Program-made: the position numbers and the translations under genes
Origin: Candidatus Thalassarchaeaceae archaeon
GTDB lineage: Archaea; Thermoplasmatota; Poseidoniia; Poseidoniales; Thalassarchaeaceae
DNA length: 64,000 bases
Reading direction: 5' to 3'
Assembly: GCA_030747485.1 (NCBI GenBank)
Contig: JASLKP010000006.1
Location: 1-64,000 of the forward strand
Part shown: piece by piece, positions 17,681 through 27,179 of the stretch
How positions within the stretch are numbered: the stretch's first letter is position 1
How the letters are laid out: each line of letters begins with the position of its first letter
The notes under the pieces: generated by a model
Databases searched by the model: none
What the model was told of the DNA's origin: nothing
The model's input: the letters and a program-made list of their open reading frames with translations, nothing else

Positions 17681-17923
17681 TCAACGACTCAAATGGATGT
17701 CCTCGTCCACTTTCTCAACCTCTTCTGTGGGGACCAATAGATGATCACCATATGTTGGCCAAGGCAGTAAATTTGGATCCAATCCCGAATCTAATTCTAG
17801 CAACATGCCAAGGACATTGCCTGTTGCTTCATCCACGACTAAATCAGCAATGATTCCAAGCAAGTCACCTCGGCTATCAACGACTCTACGTCCAGTTAAT
17901 TCTGAACTGAAAGCCGCTGGCAA
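17681..17923 (-). CDS. PRC-barrel domain protein
   Basis: The 80-residue product is one PRC-barrel domain: ELTGRRVVDSRGDLLGII, then a second strand pair with DEATGNVLGMLLEL, ending in a short acidic tail. PRC barrels in archaea act as small protein or RNA interaction modules. The start is a TTG at 17923 placed by GAGGTGAT, which overlaps the end of cdc48. The coupled position suggests an adaptor or regulator made together with the CDC48 ATPase. Confidence 0.8.
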   Translation of the reverse strand: MPAAFSSELTGRRVVDSRGDLLGIIADLVVDEATGNVLGMLLELDSGLDPNLLPWPTYGDHLLVPTEEVEKVDEDIHLSR

Positions 17924-17932
17924 AATATCACC

Positions 17933-20158
17933 TCAAACGCTTTCGATTCCCATCAAACTGTCAGGTTTTCGGCGAATACTATCAAGGCCACTCGTGAGCA
18001 TGGCTTCAAGTTTTGAATAATATTCGAGCATATCTGGAGTGACGGTTGGCCTTACTCTACCAATTGCCTCCTCAAAGTGCTTCTTGGAAATAGATTTCTT
18101 GCCAACCCGCATTGAGATTAGAGCGGCTTCACGACATACGGCTTCAACATCTGCACCTGTGAAATTATCCATTTGATCAGTTAGGCTCTCAAGATTGAAT
18201 TTTCCAAGAGGCATGTCTCGAGTGTGTATTTTCAGAATTTCTCGTAAACTGCCCTTATCGGGAGGCGGAATGTGAAGTACACGTTCAAAGCGACCACTTC
18301 GCAATAATGCAGGATCAATCATCTCGGGTCGATTGGTCGCTGCAATTACAATTACACCCTCCATTGATTCAACACCATCCATACTTGATAACATCTGATT
18401 TACAACTCGATTAGCAACGTCTGAACCTTCACCACTTGTGGAGTGACGAATCCCTGCAATTGACTCAAATTCATCAAAGAAAATGATTGACGGGCTTGCC
18501 TGTTTTGCTTTCTTGAAAACCTCGCGTACTGCCTTCTCAGATTCACCCACCCATTTGGAGATCAGTTCGGGGCCTTTGACTGAGATGAAATTGGCCTTTG
18601 CCTCATTTGCAATTGCCTTAGCAATGAGGGTTTTTCCAGTACCAGGTGCACCGAAAAGCACGATTCCACGAGGTGGTTTAATTCCGAAATGTTCGAACCG
18701 ATCAGGCATTGTTAATGGCCATTCTACAGATTCTTTGAGTCGCTCTTTGACATCCTCTAAACCACCAACGTCAGTCCATGATACCTCGGGAATTTCAATG
18801 TAAATTTCTCGTAACGCACTCGGTTCAATTTCACGGATTGCTAGACGGAAATCATTCATCAGCACCTCCATCTTTTCAAGGACTTCAGGCGGGATTTCAT
18901 CTAAATCTAAGTCTATTTCAGGCAAATAACGTCGCAGAGCCTTCATCGCTGCTTCACGAGTTAATGAAGAAATATCTGCACCTACGAATCCATAAGAATT
19001 CTCAAGAATCCATTCCATATCGAAATCATCTGAAATCGGCATGCCACGTGTATGAATGTTGACAATCTCCCGACGTCCATTCTTATCGGGTACACCAATC
19101 TCTAACTCTCTGTCAAAGCGACCGGGGCGACGAAGGGCCTGATCAATGGCATCTGGTCGATTGGTAGCACCAATGACTACGACATTGTCTCGTCCGTGCA
19201 TGCCATCCATCAAAGTTAGAAGTTGAGCGACTACTCTTCGCTCCACTTCACCGGATACGTCTTCACGCTTGGGGGCGATACTATCGAGTTCGTCAATGAA
19301 AATAATCGCTGGAGCATTACTTGCAGCTTCATCAAATATTTCGCGTAATTGTTTTTCAGATTCACCATAATATTTTGAAATAATTTCTGGTCCATTAATG
19401 CTAGTGAAATGAGCATTGGTCTCATTCGCTACAGCCTTTGCAATCATTGTTTTTCCAGTACCTGGTGGACCATGTAAAAGAACGCCTTTCGGAGGATCGA
19501 TACCAAGTCTTCGGAAGAGAATCGGGTGTTTCAAAGGTAATTCAATCATCTCGCGTACCTTGTGTAATTGGTCACCCAACCCTCCAATGTCCTCGTACAT
19601 GATGGAAGAGACTTCGCCCCCATGTTCTTCATTCGTTGGATCTTCCTTAATGACAATCTCAGTATCAGGTAAAACCTGTACGATTCCCTTGGGGTTGGTC
19701 GAAACAATAGCGAAAGGAAGGGCTTCCGCAAATAGGGTCATTCCTGGAATGAAAATACGGTCGCCGGCAACAATTGGGCGCTTATTGAGGCCACGACGAG
19801 CAAACCCTTCGATTCCCGGCCCAAAGCGTACCTTTTGCTGTTTAGCCATGACTGGACTGAGGACCAAGCGCGTACACGGTTTTGTTTCAACCTTCTTGAT
19901 GGTGACGCGATCACCAAGACTGACACCTGCATTCTTTCTAATGATACCATCAATCCTAATGACACCCAAATTGGCATCTTCAGGTCGACAGCGCCAAACA
20001 ATGGCCGCAGTGCTGCTTTCACCTTTAATTTCAATTACGTCGCCTGGCTTGAGATTTAACTCATTGTCAAATGGAACTCTTGCACGCCCGTGCCCTACAT
20101 CACTTGGTATAGCCTTCGCAACTCGCAAAGATAGTGTCTTGTCATCATCATCTGCCAT
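17933..20158 (-). CDS. cdc48: CDC48/p97 (VCP-like) AAA+ ATPase
   Basis: A 741-residue unfoldase. The N-terminal double-psi barrel and CDC48 domain 2 (about residues 8-170) lead into two AAA modules. The first has GPPGTGKT at 230-237 and IIFIDELDS near 285; the second has GAPGTGKT at 503-510 and IIFFDEFES near 558. Arginine fingers and sensor motifs ([18 protein letters not shown]) are intact in both. It is expected to form a hexamer that pulls proteins out of complexes or feeds the proteasome. The ATG at 20158 is preferred over 20176 because GGAGG is seven bases upstream. A PRC-barrel gene follows nine bases later. Confidence 0.96.
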   Translation of the reverse strand: MADDDDKTLSLRVAKAIPSDVGHGRARVPFDNELNLKPGDVIEIKGESSTAAIVWRCRPEDANLGVIRIDGIIRKNAGVSLGDRVTIKKVETKPCTRLVLSPVMAKQQKVRFGPGIEGFARRGLNKRPIVAGDRIFIPGMTLFAEALPFAIVSTNPKGIVQVLPDTEIVIKEDPTNEEHGGEVSSIMYEDIGGLGDQLHKVREMIELPLKHPILFRRLGIDPPKGVLLHGPPGTGKTMIAKAVANETNAHFTSINGPEIISKYYGESEKQLREIFDEAASNAPAIIFIDELDSIAPKREDVSGEVERRVVAQLLTLMDGMHGRDNVVVIGATNRPDAIDQALRRPGRFDRELEIGVPDKNGRREIVNIHTRGMPISDDFDMEWILENSYGFVGADISSLTREAAMKALRRYLPEIDLDLDEIPPEVLEKMEVLMNDFRLAIREIEPSALREIYIEIPEVSWTDVGGLEDVKERLKESVEWPLTMPDRFEHFGIKPPRGIVLFGAPGTGKTLIAKAIANEAKANFISVKGPELISKWVGESEKAVREVFKKAKQASPSIIFFDEFESIAGIRHSTSGEGSDVANRVVNQMLSSMDGVESMEGVIVIAATNRPEMIDPALLRSGRFERVLHIPPPDKGSLREILKIHTRDMPLGKFNLESLTDQMDNFTGADVEAVCREAALISMRVGKKSISKKHFEEAIGRVRPTVTPDMLEYYSKLEAMLTSGLDSIRRKPDSLMGIESV

Positions 20159-20301
20159 GGTCCTGCCTCCAGACAAGTTGCCGATTCTACTGACCCCCTA
20201 AAACCCCTTCATTCGTAATTCTCCATCAAATGCTAGTCTAGATGTGTCTTTTCAGGTGCCAAAAAGGGAGGATTGATGATGGGGAGGTGGGTCGACGCAG
20301 T

Positions 20302-21930
20302 ATGGCACATGTCTTGGAGACCGGACTAGAGTATCTTGAACACAATAACCCAAATGGTAGTCCTTGTGTGAAAGGCTACAACATCATCAATGGACAATTG
20401 AAGCAAGCGAGTGATGGAGGATCTTTCAAATCAACGAACCCCGCATGGTTGGATGATTGCTTAGGTGAATTCCCACTATCAACTGAACAAGATGTTCACG
20501 ATGCACTCCGAGCGGCTAAAGATGCATTTCCAGGTTGGTCCGCTACGCCCGCGCCCACGCGAGGGCAAATAATTGGCAACATGGGTCGATTGTTAATGGA
20601 ACACAAGGATGCAATTGTCGCAATTGAAACAAGAGAAATTGGGAAGACATTGAAAGAATCTGCTGGTTCAGTCCAAGAAGCGATTGACACTTGCCTATTC
20701 TTCCAATCAGAAGGGAGACGATTGTATGGTCAAACTGTCAACAGCGAATTACCTGACAAAGAATTGTTCACCTATCGACGACCACTAGGAGTTTGTGGAA
20801 TCATCAATGCCTGCAATTTCCCCGCAGCAGTACCATTCTGGAAAATGATTCCAGCAATTATGTGTGGCAATACGTGTGTATGGAAATCACCACAGGATGC
20901 GCCGTTACTATCATTTGCACTTGCTAGAATTATGCACGAATCAGGCTTGCCAAATGGTGTCATCAACCTTGTTCATGGCAAAGGAAGTGGGGCAGGACAA
21001 CATCTAGTCGATGCAGTCGACAAAGGAATGGTGAACAAAATTTCATTCACAGGAAGTACTGCTGTAGGCAAAATGATTGGCGAAGTATGTGGCCGCAACC
21101 TCGTTTCCGCCAGTCTTGAATTGGGAGGGAAGAATCCACTAGTAATTATGCCAAGTGCAAACATGGACAACGCTGTTGAAGGAGCATACTGGGCGGGATT
21201 CGGGACCGCAGGTCAACGCTGTACAAGCCTAGGAAACCTGATTATCCATCAAGACATCTATGACGAATTCATGGCCAAACTCATGGCTAAAGTTGAGAGC
21301 ACAACCATCGGTGATTCATTACGTCATGAAGATGTACTGTATGGCCCAATGCTATCAGAAAAATATGCAGTTGATTTCCTAAAAGGATTGGAAATGTGTG
21401 AAGCAAGTGGTGCCACTAAGATTTACGGTAACGGTCGAATCACCAATGAAAACAAGCCATCTGGGTTCCTTGGCGATGCTTCGGAAGGAGTATACATGTG
21501 GCCGCATGTATATGTCGATGTCACTGAAGAAATGGAATGCTTCCATGAAGAAATCTTTGGACCAGTGATTACAATTGTTAAGGCGAAGGATTTCAAACAC
21601 GCACTACATCTTGCAAACGCTTCACCGTATGGTTTGTCTAGTGCGATATACACAAACGATCGCCTCGAAGCTTATCGATACAAAACGGGAATCAAAGCAG
21701 GTATGACTGGAATCAACAACTCGACCACAGGAGCAGAGGCCCATCTACCGTTCGGGGGCGTAAAGGGATCAGGAAATGGTACCAGAGAATCTGGTATTTG
21801 GGTCATAGAAGCATATTCCTATTGGCATGCCGTAAATGATGAATTGTCGGGTAAATTACAACTTGCACAGATGGATGTTGATGAGATTGAAATCGAAGAA
21901 GCTGAAGTTGATTATTCTTCACTCGCGTGA
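20302..21930 (+). CDS. NAD(P)-dependent aldehyde dehydrogenase
   Basis: A 542-residue member of the ALDH superfamily that oxidises an aldehyde to a carboxylate. Family landmarks: the cofactor-binding INACNFPAAVPFWKM region, FTGSTAVG, the general-base Glu in LELGGKNP, the catalytic Cys in GTAGQRCTS, and EEIFGPV. The N-terminus is slightly extended. The ATG at 20302 follows a G-rich ribosome site at 20281-20290; an in-frame GTG at 20287 is less likely. The substrate is not readable, but the operon continues into a membrane protein and a CrtI-type desaturase, so a carotenoid-derived or long-chain aldehyde is one reasonable guess. Confidence 0.9.
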   Translation: MAHVLETGLEYLEHNNPNGSPCVKGYNIINGQLKQASDGGSFKSTNPAWLDDCLGEFPLSTEQDVHDALRAAKDAFPGWSATPAPTRGQIIGNMGRLLMEHKDAIVAIETREIGKTLKESAGSVQEAIDTCLFFQSEGRRLYGQTVNSELPDKELFTYRRPLGVCGIINACNFPAAVPFWKMIPAIMCGNTCVWKSPQDAPLLSFALARIMHESGLPNGVINLVHGKGSGAGQHLVDAVDKGMVNKISFTGSTAVGKMIGEVCGRNLVSASLELGGKNPLVIMPSANMDNAVEGAYWAGFGTAGQRCTSLGNLIIHQDIYDEFMAKLMAKVESTTIGDSLRHEDVLYGPMLSEKYAVDFLKGLEMCEASGATKIYGNGRITNENKPSGFLGDASEGVYMWPHVYVDVTEEMECFHEEIFGPVITIVKAKDFKHALHLANASPYGLSSAIYTNDRLEAYRYKTGIKAGMTGINNSTTGAEAHLPFGGVKGSGNGTRESGIWVIEAYSYWHAVNDELSGKLQLAQMDVDEIEIEEAEVDYSSLA

Positions 21931-21939
21931 GGCCTAATC

Positions 21940-22494
21940 ATGGAAGTAACTCGATCCATGGTCCGATTGGCTGTGTACATTCTTGGGCCACTCATCTTGA
22001 TTTCATATGTAGTTGGAATATCTCGTATGGAAAGTCCCAATGATTTGTGGGGAGGGATTCCTGAATCATGGCGACCATTGAATGTAACCTGCATGTTCAT
22101 TTCTGCAGGCGGTTTCCTCATCATGTGGTGGTTCTTCCTATATCGTTGGGATGCTTCAGTTGTTGAAACAATTCAATGGCCATGGGATCAGGGTGACAGT
22201 GGAGGACATGCTCGCTTACTACTCGCATTTCTATTGCTCATGATTCCTTCAGCACTTTGGTTAGAATTGACAGCATTTCATATCCGTACCGATTACAATT
22301 GGACACAATGGGTGGTCATCGGTAATCTCTTGCTAGTTTGTTTAGGCAATATTCTCCTCGGATTATTAGCATGGAATGCACATCAACAATCGATTGCTAG
22401 TGGAACAATTTGGGTTTTCATTGGATCAATATTACTAGCAATACAAGTCATCATCAATGATGGAATTCTTTGGAACCTGAAATATCCGTGGTAA
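21940..22494 (+). CDS. Five-helix membrane protein
   Basis: A 184-residue protein with about five membrane helices, rich in Trp and Ile. No catalytic motif is evident and I do not recognise it. It sits between the aldehyde dehydrogenase (nine-base gap, GAGG before its ATG) and the CrtI-type desaturase (13-base gap), so it is likely a membrane partner in the same lipid or carotenoid pathway. Confidence 0.6.
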   Translation: MEVTRSMVRLAVYILGPLILISYVVGISRMESPNDLWGGIPESWRPLNVTCMFISAGGFLIMWWFFLYRWDASVVETIQWPWDQGDSGGHARLLLAFLLLMIPSALWLELTAFHIRTDYNWTQWVVIGNLLLVCLGNILLGLLAWNAHQQSIASGTIWVFIGSILLAIQVIINDGILWNLKYPW

Positions 22495-22507
22495 GGGGAA
22501 AACGAGT

Positions 22508-24061
22508 ATGAGTGACGAACAGCCAGATGTAATCATCATCGGAGCTGGGCCCGGTGGATTGGCGTGTTCATTACTACTGGCTAAAGCCGGTATCAGTGTA
22601 CGTATTCTTGAGAAATCTGACGACGTGGGTGGAAGAACAAAACTGTTTCAAAAAGACGGGTATACGTTTGATACAGGTCCCACATTTTTTCATTATCCAG
22701 AAGTCACAGAGGAAATTTTCCAAGCGATTGGGCTTGATGCACATGAAGAACTTGATCTCATCCGACTTGACCCAAACTATCGATTGGTATTCGGGCAAGG
22801 TGGTCAGATCGATGCAACGACTGATGTCGAACACATGGTAGAACAAATTCACCAACTGTGTGGTCCAAAAGACGCTGAAGGGTTTCGACGGTATATTGTC
22901 GACAATCGTCGAAAATTGGCGATGTCAAAAAAGTGTTTAAACACCCCATGGAAAGGTGTGACTGATATCATCAGTAAACGGGCCCTTCGAGTCTCACGAG
23001 TACTCCGACCATGGCGTTCTGTCGCATCTGATCTAGGCCGTATCTTCAAAGATGAACGAATGAAATTAGCAATGTCATTCCAAACTAAATATCTGGGAAT
23101 GAGTCCATTCCATGCCCCAAGTCTTTTCACCATTCTCGCATATCTAGAATATGAATACGGAATTTTCCACCCAAGAGGAGGATTAGGCCAAATTACCCAA
23201 AAAATGGCAGCCATTGCTAGAGAAATGGGTGTAGATATTCGATTATCTGAACCGGTTGAGGGAATTTTGTTTGATGGGCGAAAAGCCACCGGCGTAAGAA
23301 CAACAAAAGAGGTACATCATGCTGAAAAAATTGTGATGAATGTTGATTTTGCTACGGGAATGAAAGGGTTAGTACCCAATGAAATTCGTCGAAAATGGTC
23401 TGATAAAAAATTGGAAGAAAAGTCGTATTCATGTTCCACATTCATGCTGTATCTGGGAGTGAATCGAACATATGATACACCACATCATCAAATCTACGCG
23501 TCTTCTGAATATCAACAAAATTTGCAAGATATTGTCGAACATCAAGTGACTTGGGAAGACCCCTCACTTTACGTTCAAAATGCGTGTGTTACAGATCCAG
23601 AATTAGCCCCAGATGGGTGTTCAACATTGTACATTCTGGTTCCTGTAACGCATACACACGATTCTGTGAAGTGGGATGATTTCAAAGAAGAATACAGAGA
23701 TTTGATTATCTCACAATTGCCCAAATTGGGATTTGATAACGTCGAGGAACATATTGTCTCAGAGACCATGATTACACCTGATGACTGGGGGGCTAACGAC
23801 ATATACAGAGGAGCTGTATTCAATCTTGCACATGGATTAGATCAAATGTTGTGGAGGCGCCCTCAAAATCAGTTTGAAGAAACTGAAGGCCTCTATTTAG
23901 TCGGGGGGGGGACACACCCGGGTAGTGGATTGCCAACAATCATGGAGAGTGGTAGAATCACGAGTAAACTAATCTGTGCCGATATGGGAATTGACCCCGA
24001 TTGGAACGGAATGGACACGTGGTTCGATGAGGTCCGGAAACCTCGTGTGAAATCACGATAA
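22508..24061 (+). CDS. CrtI-type FAD-dependent desaturase (phytoene desaturase family)
   Basis: The 517-residue flavoprotein opens with the dinucleotide fold VIIIGAGPGGLACSLLLAKAG, then VGGRT typical of CrtI/CrtN/CrtP and carotenoid isomerases. YTFDTGPTFF, GGLGQITQKMA and a C-terminal GGGTHPGSGLPTIMESGR complete the family pattern. Members desaturate, isomerise or oxidise polyene chains in the membrane. A run of nine G at 23903-23911 lies in the C-terminal glycine motif. The gene is third in an operon with an aldehyde dehydrogenase. Its 3' end overlaps the convergent lipoprotein gene by nine bases. Exact chemistry (desaturase versus terminal oxidase) is unclear. Confidence 0.85.
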   Translation: MSDEQPDVIIIGAGPGGLACSLLLAKAGISVRILEKSDDVGGRTKLFQKDGYTFDTGPTFFHYPEVTEEIFQAIGLDAHEELDLIRLDPNYRLVFGQGGQIDATTDVEHMVEQIHQLCGPKDAEGFRRYIVDNRRKLAMSKKCLNTPWKGVTDIISKRALRVSRVLRPWRSVASDLGRIFKDERMKLAMSFQTKYLGMSPFHAPSLFTILAYLEYEYGIFHPRGGLGQITQKMAAIAREMGVDIRLSEPVEGILFDGRKATGVRTTKEVHHAEKIVMNVDFATGMKGLVPNEIRRKWSDKKLEEKSYSCSTFMLYLGVNRTYDTPHHQIYASSEYQQNLQDIVEHQVTWEDPSLYVQNACVTDPELAPDGCSTLYILVPVTHTHDSVKWDDFKEEYRDLIISQLPKLGFDNVEEHIVSETMITPDDWGANDIYRGAVFNLAHGLDQMLWRRPQNQFEETEGLYLVGGGTHPGSGLPTIMESGRITSKLICADMGIDPDWNGMDTWFDEVRKPRVKSR

Positions 24062-26071
24062 TTCAACAGCATCTGCATCTGGATCGAATAGACAAGTACC
24101 GTCGCAGGTATCGTTGATGATACCTGTACTCAAGAATCCTTCAACCTGTTCATTGACTTGAATAATGGGCAGAATCCCGTTGTGTGCTAAACCAGCATCC
24201 GCCATTGGAGGGGGAGCGTTGGAGTCAGGCATTGCATCATATCCTCCATCCCAGTATACGATTGCAGAACCGGTAATCGGTCCAGAAGCCGTAGTCACAC
24301 CCCAAGGGAGTCTTGCTGAAGTATCCAGTGCTGGAATATCTGCAATTCGTGCTGCACGGTCCGAAGAAATACCTGGAACTTGAGCATCATTGACAGAAAT
24401 AATGTAGAGTACGGAATAAGCATCGACATTCTCGTTAGAGTCGCCATCCACATAACGCAGCCACATCTCTGGATCTGATCGGTCCCAAAGATGCTGACAA
24501 AGTGCAATCAATAGTGCTCGATCATTTCGCTTGGGATAATTATTATCCAAACTAAATTGGTCTCCAAAACTCGCATAATTTGTTGAGCGCTCAATGAATG
24601 TTGAGAAGCCAGAACCCCCTACCCAAAGGGCTGCTCGATCAATGTCTGGAGAGAATGCAGTAATGCTGGCGCCATAGATTCCACCCAACGAAATGCCCAT
24701 GTAATTTACATCAGAGGTGTCGACCAAGTTTGTGTTGTTGTGATACATTTGAGACATATCTGAGCAAACTCCCTTGAATGTGCGAGCCATGGCCATCTGA
24801 TTGACCAACATTTGTTGTAATCTATCTGATTGATGCTCAAAATAACCTGGATCAGACAATCCCAACGCGATTAATCCCACATCAGGGGTTGACCATCCAG
24901 AGATATCCGTGGCAAGAAGTACAATCTCGTAGGCTTGAGCATAATCCAAGATGCCACTATTTTCGAGGTATGCCTCACCAGTCCCTAGGAAGCCGTGACC
25001 AAATACTGTGAGCTTTCCTGTTGTGTTGTTATCCACAAGAACCTGTGGGATTGCCATGGAGAATGGAATCTCTGCGTAATCAACAAATTGAGGGATTCCA
25101 GCTGCATCTCTAAGCATTGTACTCGGATTATCCTCATCTTGAGATTGGAGATAGTATGGTACGGTGTATGTGCCTTTGATAAGACGGAAATCATGATCTG
25201 CGTCGTCTCCGAGCCAATTGTCTTCAACGCTGGTAACTGTACAATTAATTCCATCATCACCAAGTTTGTCGAGAGCATCTGCGCGCATGGATAACATTCC
25301 ACCTAGAATCGAATCCATCGAAGCAGTGCGGAATGACCATGCCGAAACCAATTGACTTTTGTTCATACCTTGTGATTCAAGGGCTGCAAACAGTTCATTC
25401 ATTGAATCGCGTCGAGATTCAAGAGTTGCATCGTTGGTCGCCACACCCTCAATCATTGCCTGCATGGCGGTAGATGGATTGACGCCTAGGTCAGCCATTC
25501 CAATTCCATAAGCAGTATTTGTATCCAAAGATTGCATGGTCCGAATAAAGACAATCGTACGAGTAGAATCTGTCTGGCGAGCGTCAACTTCAACCCAGTG
25601 AGGTAATCGTTCACCCGTATCTAAATTCAACAACATTGTCGCGTGACCATCTTGTAGTGATGACTCTACGGTATACTGATCTGCTACACCAGTGAGATTC
25701 GGTACGGTGGAGAATGCAGTCATGATTTGTGTTGAAGGGCTCATTCCATCTAGGATATTGAGACTTGGAAGATTCACATTATCCATCGAACCAGAATCTG
25801 GAAGAGTGCTCTCTGCATAGTTCACTCGTACCCCCGTTACTGTAGTATTGTCCTCGACCAAGAAGGCATCAGAGGGAAAGGGTAGCATACAGTGAATCGG
25901 ATTGAGATTATCACATCCTGATGTCTGTGGTATTGTGACAATTTGAGGCTCAGGCTCAGGATTCGGTTGGTCAATAGGAACTACTTCTTCTTCTACATCG
26001 CCACCGATACAACCGGGTAAAAGCATGGCCAAAACAAGGCACAGAGCAATGGTTTTCTTTCTTGAAGACAT
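24053..26071 (-). CDS. Secreted lipoprotein, alpha/beta-hydrolase (lipase-like)
   Basis: The 672-residue protein starts with a lipoprotein signal (ALCLVLAMLLPGC, Cys at 21) and a Pro/Glu linker. Residues 50-250 contain MLPFPSDAFL and other motifs resembling the N-terminal domain of secreted lipases of the VolA/Pla-1 kind. A nucleophile elbow GISLGG follows in the C-terminal half, and a His near the end could complete a Ser-His-Asp triad. It is probably an envelope-bound hydrolase acting on lipids or esters from marine organic matter. The frame opens to 26134, but the signal peptide fits the start at 26071 (or 26077). Confidence 0.7.
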   Translation of the reverse strand: MSSRKKTIALCLVLAMLLPGCIGGDVEEEVVPIDQPNPEPEPQIVTIPQTSGCDNLNPIHCMLPFPSDAFLVEDNTTVTGVRVNYAESTLPDSGSMDNVNLPSLNILDGMSPSTQIMTAFSTVPNLTGVADQYTVESSLQDGHATMLLNLDTGERLPHWVEVDARQTDSTRTIVFIRTMQSLDTNTAYGIGMADLGVNPSTAMQAMIEGVATNDATLESRRDSMNELFAALESQGMNKSQLVSAWSFRTASMDSILGGMLSMRADALDKLGDDGINCTVTSVEDNWLGDDADHDFRLIKGTYTVPYYLQSQDEDNPSTMLRDAAGIPQFVDYAEIPFSMAIPQVLVDNNTTGKLTVFGHGFLGTGEAYLENSGILDYAQAYEIVLLATDISGWSTPDVGLIALGLSDPGYFEHQSDRLQQMLVNQMAMARTFKGVCSDMSQMYHNNTNLVDTSDVNYMGISLGGIYGASITAFSPDIDRAALWVGGSGFSTFIERSTNYASFGDQFSLDNNYPKRNDRALLIALCQHLWDRSDPEMWLRYVDGDSNENVDAYSVLYIISVNDAQVPGISSDRAARIADIPALDTSARLPWGVTTASGPITGSAIVYWDGGYDAMPDSNAPPPMADAGLAHNGILPIIQVNEQVEGFLSTGIINDTCDGTCLFDPDADAVELS

Positions 26072-26114
26072 GAGCATGAATCGTCCGTGGTGGCGGTGGT
26101 TATCAAACACTCTG

Positions 26115-26225
26115 TCAAAGGATTGTGGCACCACATTCGGGACATTTCATTCCCGGAAAGAATGCACCTGGCATAAACCCACAGACCAAACAGATGCTCA
26201 ATACATCGTCAATGAAGTCGTCCAT
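26115..26225 (-). CDS. 36-residue zinc-ribbon microprotein
   Basis: A short reading frame on the minus strand: ATG at 26225, TGA at 26115-26117. The protein has an acidic start (MDDFIDDVLS), a CxxC knuckle (CLVC), a 14-residue spacer with GFMPGAFFPGM, and a second knuckle CPECG. That spacing is a textbook zinc ribbon and is unlikely in random sequence. It lies 43 bases upstream of the lipoprotein gene on the same strand. A zinc-ribbon fragment of similar spacing begins the window (1-113). The function is unknown; I see no SD. Confidence 0.6.
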   Translation of the reverse strand: MDDFIDDVLSICLVCGFMPGAFFPGMKCPECGATIL

Positions 26226-26251
26226 GTAATAACCGTACCATTCCAGTTTTA

Positions 26252-26270
26252 TGAACCCCTATGGGGTTCA
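26252..26270. repeat. C-RTA-G triloop hairpin 4
   Basis: A perfect 8-bp stem (TGAACCCC/GGGGTTCA) around TAT, which is ATA on the minus strand. It lies in the divergent gap between the zinc-ribbon microprotein and sdhC and is the longest of the eight elements. Confidence 0.75.
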
Positions 26271-26317
26271 GCGAACCTATATGGATGGTGGGCGGAGACC
26301 GGCACTTGAGTGGACCC

Positions 26318-27178
26318 ATGGGCGCGAACATTCCTCTTCCAATGAAGAAAGGATTCGGTGCAACCGATCGTATTGATGCTTGGTGGAAGGGACCAACCGC
26401 CATGGCTGCCTATCTTGGAATCATGATTATCTACGCAACATGGCGCGGATTCATGGAAGCCGATTTCTGGATTTTTGCGGAGTATGGATTGTCCGGGGGA
26501 CAAGGGGGGCATGCAGGAACAATGGCAATTGAAAGTGAAGGTAGCCATGTCTTGAGTCCTCTCTTTAGCCCATTGATTCTTCCAGGAGAGGGAGCACTTG
26601 GAGGACCAATTCCAAAGTGGCTTTGGTGGATGTCTCCTGCAATGTTTATTCTGGTCTTCCCAGCAGGATTCAGAGGTACCTGTTACTATTATCGAAAGGC
26701 ATACTACAGAGCATTTTTCCAACAACCTACCGCTTGTGCGGTTAGTAAACCATGGAATACATACAAAGGTGAAACTGGAATTCTAGTCGCTCAAAATCTT
26801 CATCGATATTTCATGTACGCAGCACTTGCATACCTTCCAATCCTATCATGGGATGTCTATCTTTCAACTCAATTTACAGGAGGGGGTTTGGGTGTATCAG
26901 TGGGTACACTCGTGCTTGCGCTAAACGTTGCATTGTTGGGCGGATATACACTTGGATGTCACGCATTTAGACACATTGTAGGTGGTGGAGCCAACGATTG
27001 GACGTCTTCACCACTTGCACGACTGAAATACAAATTATGGAAATTCAGTACGGTACTGAATGAACGCCACAAAGATTGGGCATTGTACTCTCTCTTTTGG
27101 GTCATGTTCGCTGATTTCTACATCTATGCTTGCACCATGGGTTGGTGGACAGATATTGTCATCTGGGGGGGATTGTGA
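26318..27178 (+). CDS. sdhC: Succinate dehydrogenase, membrane anchor subunit
   Basis: A 286-residue membrane protein with about five helices. [17 protein letters not shown] in the second helix region and histidines in VAQNLHRY and GCHAFRHIV (candidate haem ligands) resemble the large single-anchor subunits of some actinobacterial succinate dehydrogenases. Its identity rests on these motifs and on directly preceding sdhA and sdhB. No second small anchor gene (sdhD) is present. I take the ATG at 26318; the frame is open from 26261, and the ribosome site before either start is weak. Confidence 0.8.
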   Translation: MGANIPLPMKKGFGATDRIDAWWKGPTAMAAYLGIMIIYATWRGFMEADFWIFAEYGLSGGQGGHAGTMAIESEGSHVLSPLFSPLILPGEGALGGPIPKWLWWMSPAMFILVFPAGFRGTCYYYRKAYYRAFFQQPTACAVSKPWNTYKGETGILVAQNLHRYFMYAALAYLPILSWDVYLSTQFTGGGLGVSVGTLVLALNVALLGGYTLGCHAFRHIVGGGANDWTSSPLARLKYKLWKFSTVLNERHKDWALYSLFWVMFADFYIYACTMGWWTDIVIWGGL

Positions 27179-27179
27179 A

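Noticed and set aside
19416-20201. Plus-strand frame (261 codons) opposite cdc48
   Set aside because: Antisense shadow of a highly conserved gene with implausible composition.
26249-26725. Minus-strand 158-codon frame opposite sdhC
   Set aside because: Antisense shadow; Cys/Trp/His-rich mirror of membrane helices.
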